From Methylomarinum sp965277025 (GTDB lineage Bacteria > Pseudomonadota > Gammaproteobacteria > Methylococcales > Methylomonadaceae), in assembly GCA_965277025.1 (NCBI GenBank), contig OZ255706.1, positions 372,001 to 436,000 of the forward strand: 64,000 bases of DNA, read 5' to 3'. The translations under genes were made by a program, and so were the position numbers. A model generated the notes under the pieces. It saw only the letters and a program-made list of their open reading frames with translations, was not told where the DNA came from and searched no databases. Positions 33,799 to 42,049 of the stretch are shown piece by piece. Numbering within the stretch: the first letter of the stretch is position 1; every line of letters begins with the position of its first letter.

Positions 33799-36291
33799 TC
33801 AGGTCTCCACCGCTATCGCCACCTGGTTCTCGATGGCTGTATAGAGTGCAACATCAACGCCTGGCGCGCGAATTGAAACCACCAATGAATAATGGGCACG
33901 TTGGTCATAGCGTTCCAGCTTGGGCCGCGTCTTCCACCACCCGCTGACGGGATAGACGGCCAACACCCCGCGACTGGCGAGGTCTGCCGCGGGTCCTCTC
34001 CAGATATCGGAATGGACACTGCCCCGATGTCGGCGTTGCGTACCCAACACCCAATGCAGGTCATTGCCGGTGTTGGTGCAAGTGCCCTCCTCTGCATCTC
34101 TTGCAGCGAGGTTGATACGATGACGAAACTCTTCCTCTGATTCATGTGGTCGTTTCACATCGAAACGCAGTCCATGGGATTCATAGCGGTAGCGGGATTT
34201 GACTCCACGTGCTGAGGGATTCGGCTCGATGAAGTAGGACAGCGTGACCCGCATCTCCACCTCGGTTTCACCCAACGCTTCCAGTTCACCCAGGGGCCAG
34301 GGCAGGCGATGCAGGTTCATGTCACGCAGTTTTGGCTCTCCGCCCTGCTTCCGCATGAAAGGCTGCAGACTGTCCTCGCAGATCAAGGTCAATGAGTTCT
34401 CGACACTCCATAATGCCCGGGAAAGATTCGGCTGCCCAAACCCGCAATGACGGACCAAGGACGCCACATTCTTCTTGCTGGGATTGGTCGGAAGAAACTG
34501 CTGCTTCATGGCCGGCGTCCACTCTGCGGAATGGATAATCAGGCCGCGAATCGTCTCCAGCCGTAGCTCTGGATAGGCCGCCATCAGCTGCGCCGCCATG
34601 CGGGCGGCCAGTGCAGAGGCGGCGCTGGTGGCACGGGTGGTCGTAAACAACCGCTCCGCGATATCCGAATTGGTGGTAAGAAGACTCAGGCTGTACATCC
34701 ATGCCGCACCCAGTGCATCCTTACCGACATTCCCACCCTCGAAGACCACATCGGGCTTTAGGGGCCAATGGCTTTGCCACGTTTTGGATGTGGTACTGAA
34801 CGGACTCAGGCCTCCAACAGGCGCTATAGGTTGATAATCGTCCGTATCGGGTTCGGTGATATGCTCCAGCTCAGTACTGGCGCCTACAGTCAGCACATTC
34901 CACGCCTGGCCTGGATCATGGATTCCATCCGAGGTGTTGCTGTCCGGATACTTTGCCCAGGCATTGGGGTCATTGACATTACCCGCAGAGACCACGAACA
35001 GCCTCGTTGTCTCGCCCTGGTTCTCGTAGTCGACAGCCAATCGATCCAGCGTGGCGGACCAGGCGGACGGCCTGCCACGGTCTCTGGCATCCCGCGCGGT
35101 AATGGCCATGCTGAACACCCGTCGGCGTTCCGGTGCAGTGATCTCCGGACGGCTGACCGCCTGAATGGTGAGGTATCCGTGATATTGCGGGTCACCGGCA
35201 TTCCCGTGATTGCGGTCGAGCAGCTTCACCGACTCCAGCCGGTGACCCACTTCGATGGAAACCGATGAACCCAACACCGGTGTCAGGTTCCCCAGGAGCG
35301 CCAACCCGGCCATTTCGGTACCGTGCCCCTCCCGATCGTTGGTTCCCCACCCCGGCTCCACTGTGTGGTTATCGGAAGACCGAATGGCAGGGGCGAGCAA
35401 TGGATGAGCGATATTGATGCCCGTATCCAACAGGCAGACACGCGGCACTGCGGGTCCCTCGCTTGGTACCGTCATGCGCTGGAGCAAATCATCCGCCCAT
35501 TCGGGTTGCTCTTCCGGTGGCAGTGAATCGAAGAAATCGGCGGTCTCCTTCGCCCGGCGCAGCTCGGCGATGCTGTTCAAGGTCAACACCGAACGCTGCA
35601 TCTGCTCAAGGGAGCCGTAAACCAGCAACACCGTGCGCTCCGGAAATTCGATCTGGCCTTGAGCCACCCGAAAGGCGAGTCCTTGCGCCATTTGCTTGAC
35701 CTGCTCGACCACGTCGAGCCGGTCGCCGCGCACAGGCAACCACACCTCCCACCAGAAGGCCTCGTCGGGTTCGGTGGGAAAGACTTCAGGATCATCCGTC
35801 CAGAGGGATCGGATACTGGCCACCCGTATGCTACGGATCGCATCAATCAGCTTCTGGTGTCGCGGCCCACCCTTGGGCGTATCTTTTTCCAGATAGGCTT
35901 TGATCTTGTTTTCGAGGATATGCAGCTTGCCGTCGGGTACGAAGACTGTGGCAAGAGTCTTGTCCTCTTCATGGCGAACATTCCGTATCTCGATGCCAAA
36001 ACGCTCCTCCGCCAGCGACTCGAAAGCCAGCTTAATGTCGGGGAAGCTCTCGAATTCGATCTGCAGACCGAAGCCCTCTTCCATTCCGCCTTGCTGCTGG
36101 GCCGTCTTTGCCTGTTCGAATTCTGGCTTCAGGCCCTCGATCTGTTGCAGCAGCGCACCGTCGTGCGCTTGCCGGTTTCGAGGTGGCACCGCTTGGCCAC
36201 CACCCCCTCCGGGTCTCCGAAAGCGTTCTGTTTGCGCAGTCTGCTCGAGAATGAAGTGCCGCCGCCTGGGCTGAAGTCCGTCTTCTGCCAT
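33799..36291 (-). CDS. ietS: IetS-like subtilisin-family serine protease
   Basis: 830 residues without a signal peptide, so cytoplasmic. The N-terminal ~270 residues are a unique domain. The S8 peptidase core (~285-600) has the catalytic Asp in VPRVCLLDTGINIAHPLLAP (~290), His in DREGHGTEMAGLALL (~325) and Ser in TTRATSAASALAARMAAQL (~550), with the oxyanion-region Asn in VVSAGNVNDP. The C-terminal ~230 residues are another uncharacterised region. The partner AAA ATPase ends 6 bp upstream. This gene pair matches ietAS: described on Agrobacterium plasmids as a protease toxin with an ATPase antitoxin, and later found to give phage defence. Intact. Confidence 0.85.
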   Translation of the reverse strand: MAEDGLQPRRRHFILEQTAQTERFRRPGGGGGQAVPPRNRQAHDGALLQQIEGLKPEFEQAKTAQQQGGMEEGFGLQIEFESFPDIKLAFESLAEERFGIEIRNVRHEEDKTLATVFVPDGKLHILENKIKAYLEKDTPKGGPRHQKLIDAIRSIRVASIRSLWTDDPEVFPTEPDEAFWWEVWLPVRGDRLDVVEQVKQMAQGLAFRVAQGQIEFPERTVLLVYGSLEQMQRSVLTLNSIAELRRAKETADFFDSLPPEEQPEWADDLLQRMTVPSEGPAVPRVCLLDTGINIAHPLLAPAIRSSDNHTVEPGWGTNDREGHGTEMAGLALLGNLTPVLGSSVSIEVGHRLESVKLLDRNHGNAGDPQYHGYLTIQAVSRPEITAPERRRVFSMAITARDARDRGRPSAWSATLDRLAVDYENQGETTRLFVVSAGNVNDPNAWAKYPDSNTSDGIHDPGQAWNVLTVGASTELEHITEPDTDDYQPIAPVGGLSPFSTTSKTWQSHWPLKPDVVFEGGNVGKDALGAAWMYSLSLLTTNSDIAERLFTTTRATSAASALAARMAAQLMAAYPELRLETIRGLIIHSAEWTPAMKQQFLPTNPSKKNVASLVRHCGFGQPNLSRALWSVENSLTLICEDSLQPFMRKQGGEPKLRDMNLHRLPWPLGELEALGETEVEMRVTLSYFIEPNPSARGVKSRYRYESHGLRFDVKRPHESEEEFRHRINLAARDAEEGTCTNTGNDLHWVLGTQRRHRGSVHSDIWRGPAADLASRGVLAVYPVSGWWKTRPKLERYDQRAHYSLVVSIRAPGVDVALYTAIENQVAIAVET

Positions 36292-36297
36292 AAAGGG

Positions 36298-37308
36298 TCA
36301 GGTTCCGTTGGTTTGGTTGTCGAATCGTGATCTGGCCTCGGCACGTTCTTCTATGGCGCGCCGAATACCGGATTCGCCGATAGATTCCTTTTGATCGATG
36401 ACCGCCTCCTTCAGGGCTTCGTCACAAGCACGGACGATCTCGGCATAACTCAGTCCGTTTGCTTTCGCGGCCAGCCGCTTCCAGGCAACCCCTTTGCGTG
36501 CCTTGCGGCCCAGGCGGGCCTTCAGCAAGGCGGCGATTTGCGTCTCATCGGGCAGGCCATAGTGCAGGATGTCATCAAAGCGGCGGAACAGGGCCTGATC
36601 GAGTATCTCCGGGTGATTGGTGGCCGCCACGATCAGACTGTGGGACTCGTCCTGCTCGATCATTTGCAGAAAACTGTTGAGAATGCGTCGCACCTCACCC
36701 ACATCGTTACCCAATCCACGCTGTGAGCCAATAGCGTCGAATTCGTCGAAAAAGTAGACACCACGCGTGCGGTCAGTGGCATCGAATACCTGGCGCAGCT
36801 TGGCGGCAGTCTCACCCATGTATTTGGTAATCAGACCATCGAGACGCACCTGCAACAGCGGCAGGCCCAACTCGCCGGCCAGCATCCCCGCCGTCAGCGT
36901 CTTGCCGGTGCCCGGCGGCCCGACCAGCAGCAACTTGCGCCGGGGTGAAAGCCCGTGGGAGAGCAACCGCTCGGCCTGGCGTTGTTCCCGGATTACCCGC
37001 TTGAGCTGGTATGCGAGATGTTCATCCAGAACCATCTCGCCCAAGCGGTTCTTTGGATAGGAGACGCCCAGCAACTCGGCCAGCTCGCCCCGCGGCCGCC
37101 CGATGGGCACGGCCTTTTCCGCCTCCTTGGGCGGCAGCCCGCGCCGGGCCTTGGCCTGATCCACCAACGCTCGTAGTTCCTCCGCCAGCTTGCCATGGCC
37201 GATTTTTGCCTCGTGGGCAGCCAGTTGCATGACGACGGAGTAGAACCGCTCATCATCCCCTTGGGCGTGAGATTTCAACAAGGCAATCAATTGGTTGGCA
37301 CTGGCCAT
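36298..37308 (-). CDS. ietA: IetA-like AAA+ ATPase
   Basis: 336 residues from the ATG at 37308 (GGGGA ribosome-binding sequence just upstream; an upstream start at 37326 would add six). A helical N-terminal region (~1-110) is followed by the AAA core with Walker A LLLVGPPGTGKTLTAGMLAG (~130-149), a pore-loop-like segment (LDGLITKYMGETAAKLRQVF), Walker B RGVYFFDEFDAIGSQRG (~195), sensor 1 SLIVAATNHPEILDQALFRR and an Arg finger. It probably restrains or activates the S8 protease encoded next to it. Both genes are intact and form one transcription unit. Confidence 0.86.
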   Translation of the reverse strand: MASANQLIALLKSHAQGDDERFYSVVMQLAAHEAKIGHGKLAEELRALVDQAKARRGLPPKEAEKAVPIGRPRGELAELLGVSYPKNRLGEMVLDEHLAYQLKRVIREQRQAERLLSHGLSPRRKLLLVGPPGTGKTLTAGMLAGELGLPLLQVRLDGLITKYMGETAAKLRQVFDATDRTRGVYFFDEFDAIGSQRGLGNDVGEVRRILNSFLQMIEQDESHSLIVAATNHPEILDQALFRRFDDILHYGLPDETQIAALLKARLGRKARKGVAWKRLAAKANGLSYAEIVRACDEALKEAVIDQKESIGESGIRRAIEERAEARSRFDNQTNGT

Positions 37309-37337
37309 TACGGTCCCCTCCGGCACCCATCATACCC

Positions 37338-38441
37338 TAACAGGCTGTTGAAAAACACCCCTATGCCTCCGGCTCCAGCCCTTCATTTTGGGTTAAATTT
37401 ACCTCTGGATGGCCTGATTAGCCTGGTTTTCCGGTATCAGCCGGTTTATATTGCCCTTTCGAGGCTTTATTTTCGCCTTTTGGCGGATTTCAGGCACAAC
37501 GGTGCCTACGCAGTTGAATAACGCCATTGCAACAAGGACATCAGGCGGGTCAGATTATACGCTGCGAAGGTGAATACGGTTTGGGCAGTCACTTTTTTCA
37601 CTCCGCGAAATCGGGTTTGACGTAATCCCCCAACAGTTTTGCTCCAGCCAAAGACTTCTTCGATCCGTTTACGGATTTTGAGACTGCTGGTATAGCCTGA
37701 GTGCCGGGTTGTCCGCTTGTCAATCGCCGAACCTTTCGCTTTTTGAGTTACATGCGGGGTCACCTTCATGGCACGTAGTTCGGCAACGAAGTTCCGGGTA
37801 TCATAGATTTTGTCACTACCCACTGTGGCACCCGCTTTTTTGACGCTGCGTTTGATCATTTTTGTCGCCGCCTCCCGCTCGGCCGTTCCTGTCGCCCGGG
37901 TCACTTCAACATCGACGACCAAACCATGGCGATTTTCCATGAGTGCATGGCCCGGAAAAGCGAGTTGGGCTTTATCGCCCTGACTTTTTTTATACATCCT
38001 TGCTTCCGGGTCCGTTGTCGATTCATGCGTGTCGTTACAGCGTTTCTCGCCTTTGAAGTTGACACTCGGATTGCGGGTGGAATCCTCCGGCGGCCGGCTC
38101 GAACCGTCTTTGGCCTTGACGCTTTTCACAGAAGCCCAGGCCTTGATTAGCGTGCCATCAACCGAAAAGTGTTCGTCGGAGACTAAATCCTGCCATTCGG
38201 CCAGGCACAGCACACGATCAAAAAACAAACGACTCACGCGCTCATTCAATAGACGGTCACGATTGGCGCTGAACGTTGAATGATCCCAAACCTCATCATC
38301 CATTGATAAGCCGACAAACCAACGATACAGCAGATTGAAATCAATGTGTTCGATCAGTTGCCGCTCCGATATGTAATCAAATGCCAATTATGGCAACGAA
38401 ACAATGCGGCCTCCATGTTGGATTAAATCAACAGCCTGTTA
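37338..38441 (-). mobile_element. IS5-family insertion sequence (defective)
   Basis: 14-bp perfect terminal repeats: TAACAGGCTGTTGA at 37338-37351 and its complement at 38428-38441. The transposase inside lacks its N-terminus. Confidence 0.85.
37506..38387 (-). pseudogene. IS5-family transposase, N-terminus missing
   Basis: 293 residues. The frame begins at SERQLIEHIDFNLLYRWFVG, which is normally preceded by ~85 residues in this family. Only 54 bp separate it from the terminal repeat, so an internal deletion removed the start. The DDE core is otherwise present (HFSVDGTLIKAWAS, GSDKIYDTRNFVAEL, RIEEVFGWSKTVGGLRQTRF). A near-identical 3' fragment lies at 44041-44484. Confidence 0.82.
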
Positions 38442-38450
38442 AATAAAATA

Positions 38451-39571
38451 GAAGTTACGCATTGACAACAGATCGAAATTTTGGGTTTAAATGATTCATA
38501 TTTGGCATAAAGGTGTCGATAAACGAAGCCATAACATCGTTGAATAAATTCCGCTGTACGCTATAGCAATTATTAATCACGTCTGCAAAGCTCAATTTTT
38601 GTAATTGAACAAAGCCACAAATTGCAGAAAAAATATGATTATTTATTGCTCTTTTATTGCGAACCTGGAACCGCTCAATATTACACACCTGCTTTATTGC
38701 CCGATGATATTGCTCAATCTGCCAATGCCTGTCATGTTGTTCGGTAAATGCTTTCTTGTCAAAAACAGCGGTTTTTTCTTCATCAGGTAGTGAACTTATG
38801 TAATGGCGAACTTGTTCTTTCAAGGTCGTCCGAAATAATTTCACATACCCAAAATTTTTGAGCCAAACCATTAAGCCGTCTTCCGGGATTTCTAATTGCC
38901 TGACTTGAACCCATGAACCTTTTTCAACAGAGACTAATCGATTACCTTCCACTGCAAAGAATAATCCTGTCTGATGATTTCTTGTCAATTTAAGATTATC
39001 CACGCAACTGTACCAGCTATCTCCTGTTACAAAACCAGGTTCTAGTCCCCAAGCTAATACTTCGGTCAGCATGTCTTGAAAATAGTCATTTTTTGTCTTT
39101 CCTTCCGCCTTATCGACCACCCGGAAATTCAGTGGTTGGTGTTTTCCTTGAATGTCTGTGTAGTACAACGTGACAAGATTGATTCCCTTGACTGCTCTAT
39201 GATGTTTTCCCGACCAAAAATAACTGACAAATGCCATATATTGGCTATAAGGTTTATCAAGAACACTATCGTCAACACTCAAGGTTCCGCCCTTTAAATT
39301 CAGGCTTGCGCTGGCTTCATTGTATAAATCTCGCCCAGTGTAATGCTCCCGATTTAGAAATCGATTTACGCTATCATGTGATATTGACATGACTTCTCCT
39401 AATCGTCGACAACTAGCTTGTTTCGGCTCACTTAATAAAAAACCAATATACATGGGTAATGTACAGCAGGCTGTTGAGGGGCGTGTTATTTCTCTTATCA
39501 AGGTTTGCCTTGCATTGACTTTGGGATTTTTTAAACCCATAGTTTAACATTGCCTGTCAATGCGTAACTTC
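38451..39571 (-). mobile_element. IS4/IS701-type insertion sequence, complete
   Basis: Terminal repeats GAAGTTACGCATTGACA at 38451 and its complement ending at 39571, with TA on both sides (38449-38450 and 39572-39573). It truncates the RHH gene to its right. A second, partial copy opens this window. Confidence 0.88.
38455..39540 (-). CDS. IS4/IS701-type transposase
   Basis: 361 residues. N-terminal helix-turn-helix-like region (EVMSISHDSVNRFLNREH, ~50-67), first Asp in LSVDDSVLDKPYSQYMAF (~92), second in VTGDSWYSCVDNLKL (~170) and the Glu in WQIEQYHRAIKQVCNIERF (~290). A C-terminal RNKRAINNHIFSAICGFVQL follows. Nearly identical to the partial gene at 3-734. Intact and presumably active, since two copies are recent. 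IS4-superfamily membership is clear; the subgroup is not. Confidence 0.85.
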   Translation of the reverse strand: MGLKNPKVNARQTLIREITRPSTACCTLPMYIGFLLSEPKQASCRRLGEVMSISHDSVNRFLNREHYTGRDLYNEASASLNLKGGTLSVDDSVLDKPYSQYMAFVSYFWSGKHHRAVKGINLVTLYYTDIQGKHQPLNFRVVDKAEGKTKNDYFQDMLTEVLAWGLEPGFVTGDSWYSCVDNLKLTRNHQTGLFFAVEGNRLVSVEKGSWVQVRQLEIPEDGLMVWLKNFGYVKLFRTTLKEQVRHYISSLPDEEKTAVFDKKAFTEQHDRHWQIEQYHRAIKQVCNIERFQVRNKRAINNHIFSAICGFVQLQKLSFADVINNCYSVQRNLFNDVMASFIDTFMPNMNHLNPKFRSVVNA

Positions 39572-39795
39572 TATCGGGTTTCAATTAACACAATATCTTG
39601 TTTGTTGAATCTGACCCTCAGAACGCCATCTTTTGGCTTTTTGATTATATTGTCAAAATTTATCTCGTTTTTTGTAACATGCTGAATCATTTTCCTTAGC
39701 ATGGCAGCTCCGGTTACACCTTGTTTTTGACAAAAAGATTCCCATGCTTTTTTTTCATCTTCGTTCAATCTTACTTCAATTCTGGCCATATTCAT
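39572..39795 (-). pseudogene. RHH relaxosome accessory-like protein, 3' truncated by IS
   Basis: 73 residues: MARIEVRLNEDEKKAWESFC, QKQGVTGAAMLRKMIQHV, INFDNIIKKPKDGVLRVRF, IVLIETR. The N-terminal strand and two helices fit a ribbon-helix-helix protein of the kind found next to plasmid mobilisation genes (MobC/MbeC-like). The stop codon TAG is formed at the IS junction, so the native C-terminus is lost. No relaxase gene is present in the window. The oriT-like stretch at 41205-41290 would have lain directly upstream before the IS3 insertion. Confidence 0.55.
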
Positions 39796-39934
39796 TAATT
39801 AGTGTTTAGTGCTGGTATGTAAAATGCAAAACATTTTACCGGCAAATGTCCACGTTTTGCGAATCCTAAAGTGGACCCCATTGTCCAGACAAATTATTAG
39901 AGAATTTAAGATAGAACCCTCATAACAGTCAGGC

Positions 39935-40855
39935 TCAATGGCTCTGGCCCATATTTTCACCCGGCGTCTGCTTGGCAGTGCCGGCATTATATTTATCCAC
40001 GATTTTAGCGCCACCTCCCGTGGCGAATTGATAAACCCTGTCTGGCGTTTCATAGCCTAACGACTGATGCGGTCGTTCGCTGTTGTAAAAGGCAAAGTAG
40101 TCCGTCAACCCCGCTGACAGTGCTTGCAGGTTGCCGTATTGCTTCAAATAAACTTCTTCATATTTCACTGTGCGCCAGAGTCGTTCAACAAAGATATTGT
40201 CCAGGGCCCGTCCCCGGCCATCCATGCTGATGGTCACGCCATGCTGACTCAATACCCCGGTGAAGTCCGCGCTGGTGAACTGTGCGCCCTGGTCGGTATT
40301 AAATATCTTCGGTGTGCCATAGGTCTTGATGGCCTGCTCCAGACAATTTACGCAAAACGCGCTGTCCATGGTATTGGAAAGTTGCCATGCCAATACTTTT
40401 CGGCTGTACCAATCCATGATGGCCACCAGATAAACAAATCCTTGCGGCAGCCGGATATAGGTGATGTCGGTACTCCAAACCTGGTTGGGGCGTGTCACCT
40501 CGACGCCTCTTAACAGATAGGGATAGACTTTATGCTCAGGATGCGGCTTACTGGTGTTCGGGCCCGGCGCCATGCCGACCAGCCCCAGTATGCGCATCAG
40601 CCGCTGAACCCGTTTGCGGTTGACCTGATGGTTAAGGCCGCGTAAATACTTTGTCATACGGCGTGAGCCATAAAAAGGATGCCGGCTATATTCTTCGTCG
40701 ATCAACCGCAACAGTTGCTGATCTTCAGCAGACACCGGCTGTTGTTGGCGTTTTTTCTGTTCATGGATTACTGAGCGGGTAACGTTCAATAACTGGCATT
40801 GCCGACTTAACGCCAACTCATCTTTTTGATCCACCCAGCTTTGACGCGTGATCAT
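39935..40855 (-). CDS. IS3-family transposase OrfB (IS51/IS407 group)
   Basis: 306 residues with an HTH_21 region (DEEYSRHPFYGSRRMTKYLR) and an rve core. The catalytic residues are visible in VWSTDITYIRLPQGF (D), FNTDQGAQFTSADF (D) and DNIFVERLWRTVKYEEVYL (E). It ends with YNSERPHQSLGYETPDRVY, typical of the group. It overlaps orfA, whose end carries an A8G run suited to -1 frameshifting. Frame intact. Confidence 0.92.
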   Translation of the reverse strand: MITRQSWVDQKDELALSRQCQLLNVTRSVIHEQKKRQQQPVSAEDQQLLRLIDEEYSRHPFYGSRRMTKYLRGLNHQVNRKRVQRLMRILGLVGMAPGPNTSKPHPEHKVYPYLLRGVEVTRPNQVWSTDITYIRLPQGFVYLVAIMDWYSRKVLAWQLSNTMDSAFCVNCLEQAIKTYGTPKIFNTDQGAQFTSADFTGVLSQHGVTISMDGRGRALDNIFVERLWRTVKYEEVYLKQYGNLQALSAGLTDYFAFYNSERPHQSLGYETPDRVYQFATGGGAKIVDKYNAGTAKQTPGENMGQSH

Positions 40856-41144
40856 AGGCTGATCCCGGACTTTTTTTTAAGCCAATCCAGTTCCATATTC
40901 AACTGCCCGATTTTGGCGTACAGACGGTCCGGATTGTCTTGCGCCTTCACCGCTTTCGGCCCGCGTTTGCCTTCAAACAGGCTTCCCGCATTGGCCAACA
41001 GTTCCTTTTTCCATTGGCTTACCTGAGATGGATGGACTTCATTCTCTTGAGCAATCTCATTGATCGTTTTGATGTTCTTAACCGCTTCCAGCGCGATTTT
41101 GGCCTTTTGCGCCCCGCTAAAGGTTTTCCGTTTTTTTCGCTCAT
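40852..41144 (-). pseudogene. IS3-family transposase OrfA with a one-base defect at the start
   Basis: The frame encodes KRKTFSGAQKAKIALEAVKN, INEIAQENEVHPSQVSQWKK, KRGPKAVKAQDNPDRLYAK, IGQLNMELDWLKKK, a normal OrfA with helix-turn-helix and short coiled coil. The ATG at 41144 (MSEK..) is one base out of frame because the A run that follows has seven instead of eight A. Without it the only upstream start would be an ATT. So orfA is either broken by a homopolymer change or misread. Confidence 0.65.
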
Positions 41145-41204
41145 TTTTTGTACCTCTTTTTTCAATAGTTATAGTTTAAACTATTGTCCGGATTACGGGG
41201 TCCA

Positions 41205-41507
41205 CTATATCCTGCACTAGAGCTAAACACTAAAAAAAATTTCGCACGTGCGAAATTCCACAAAAAACGAACAAAGGGGCTTTGCCCCTCTGCTTCGCAT
41301 TCACCCCAAGGTATTTAGGCAAGGATGATGAGATTTTTTTGTGACTTGCCTTCAGGACGGGGAAGATGTCAAGGTGAGCTGGCCACGATAGGGACTGGAG
41401 GTGAGTACAGAAATTACAGAAACCAGAAAAAGTTTATTTGACACTTTACGTTATCGTGTTAAAACAAACCAAACTCTTGAATAGATGAATAGAAAGGGAA
41501 CGGAACA
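41205..41507. promoter_or_regulatory. oriT-like or operator region with perfect palindrome
   Basis: No gene. A perfect 20-bp palindrome AATTTCGCACGTGCGAAATT lies at 41238-41257 and a small hairpin GGGGC-TTT-GCCCC at ~41274-41286. Before the IS3 insertion this stretch stood directly upstream of the RHH gene at 39795, as an oriT or auto-operator would. The rest up to the small membrane genes shows no further feature. Confidence 0.45.
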
Positions 41508-41735
41508 ATGTCAAAAGTAGATAGACTAAAGGAAGAGTTAGCTTATATAAGATATTACATATCTGTAGCAATAACCGGAGCTATAGCAATCTCGGGCTGG
41601 CTAGTTATGAATATTGAAACGGCTACATGGTATTCAATTATTGGTGGTTCTGCTGTTGTTATTTTTAGTGTTCTTTTCGTTTACACTCGACATAAAAGAG
41701 TTGAACAATTATTACAGGAGCTTGAAGATGCTTAA
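41508..41735 (+). CDS. Small two-helix membrane protein
   Basis: 75 residues, MSKVDRLKEELAYIRYYISV, then two hydrophobic helices (YYISVAITGAIAISGWLVM; WYSIIGGSAVVIFSVLFVYT) and a charged C-terminal helix RHKRVEQLLQELEDA. An AAAGGGAACGG ribosome-binding sequence precedes the ATG. Not recognised. The hairpin topology with coiled-coil ends, and the overlap with the next tiny membrane gene, suggest a functional pair, possibly plasmid entry-exclusion or toxin-like, but no family supports either. Confidence 0.65.
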   Translation: MSKVDRLKEELAYIRYYISVAITGAIAISGWLVMNIETATWYSIIGGSAVVIFSVLFVYTRHKRVEQLLQELEDA

Positions 41736-41835
41736 TCAAATATTTGTAGGTTTAGCGGTACTTTCAGTTGTTATACTTTTTGGCTATCTAGCTCTATGGA
41801 GCTGGAAAGACATGAAAAATCATGAATCAAAATAA
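41728..41835 (+). CDS. Tiny membrane protein
   Basis: 35 residues starting inside the previous gene (8-base overlap): MLNQIFVGLAVLSVVILFGY, LALWSWKDMKNHESK. One transmembrane helix and a basic tail. The Shine-Dalgarno-like CAGGAG at ~41715 lies within the upstream gene at the right distance. Translation is probably coupled. Function unknown. Confidence 0.6.
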   Translation: MLNQIFVGLAVLSVVILFGYLALWSWKDMKNHESK

Positions 41836-41859
41836 AAGGGAGCATTCTTAAACTCAATA

Positions 41860-42030
41860 GATGATATTTATATTCTTTTCCTTCCTCATATGTAACGTGA
41901 AGTCCTGTAAGCTGATATTCTTCCCATGCCTGGATAGAATCTTTTTTAAGTGATTCACGTTTTTCTTCTCGATCAATATATTGCTGAATCCCAAATCCCC
42001 AAATAGACCCATCAACCTCGGCTCTCAGCC
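41860..42030 (-). pseudogene. Antitoxin-like (CopG/RHH) C-terminal remnant
   Basis: The frame reads VDGSIWGFGIQQYIDREEKR, ESLKKDSIQAWEEYQLTGLH, VTYEEGKEYK, which resembles the C-terminal part of CopG-family antitoxins of plasmid toxin-antitoxin loci (AWEEYQLTGLHVT block). It has no start and is cut by the IS1380 element near 42050. The last ~20 residues look frameshifted. Confidence 0.45.
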
Positions 42031-42049
42031 ACAAAAAAGCTGATATCAG

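Larger units (their letters stand above)
39872..41204 (-). mobile_element. IS3-family (IS51/IS407-like) insertion sequence
   Basis: Inverted ends TGGACCCCATTGTCCAGACA at 39872 and the complement of TGGACCCCGTAATCCGGACA ending at 41204. It holds orfA and orfB on the minus strand. A related 3' fragment lies at 56048-56523. Confidence 0.82.
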
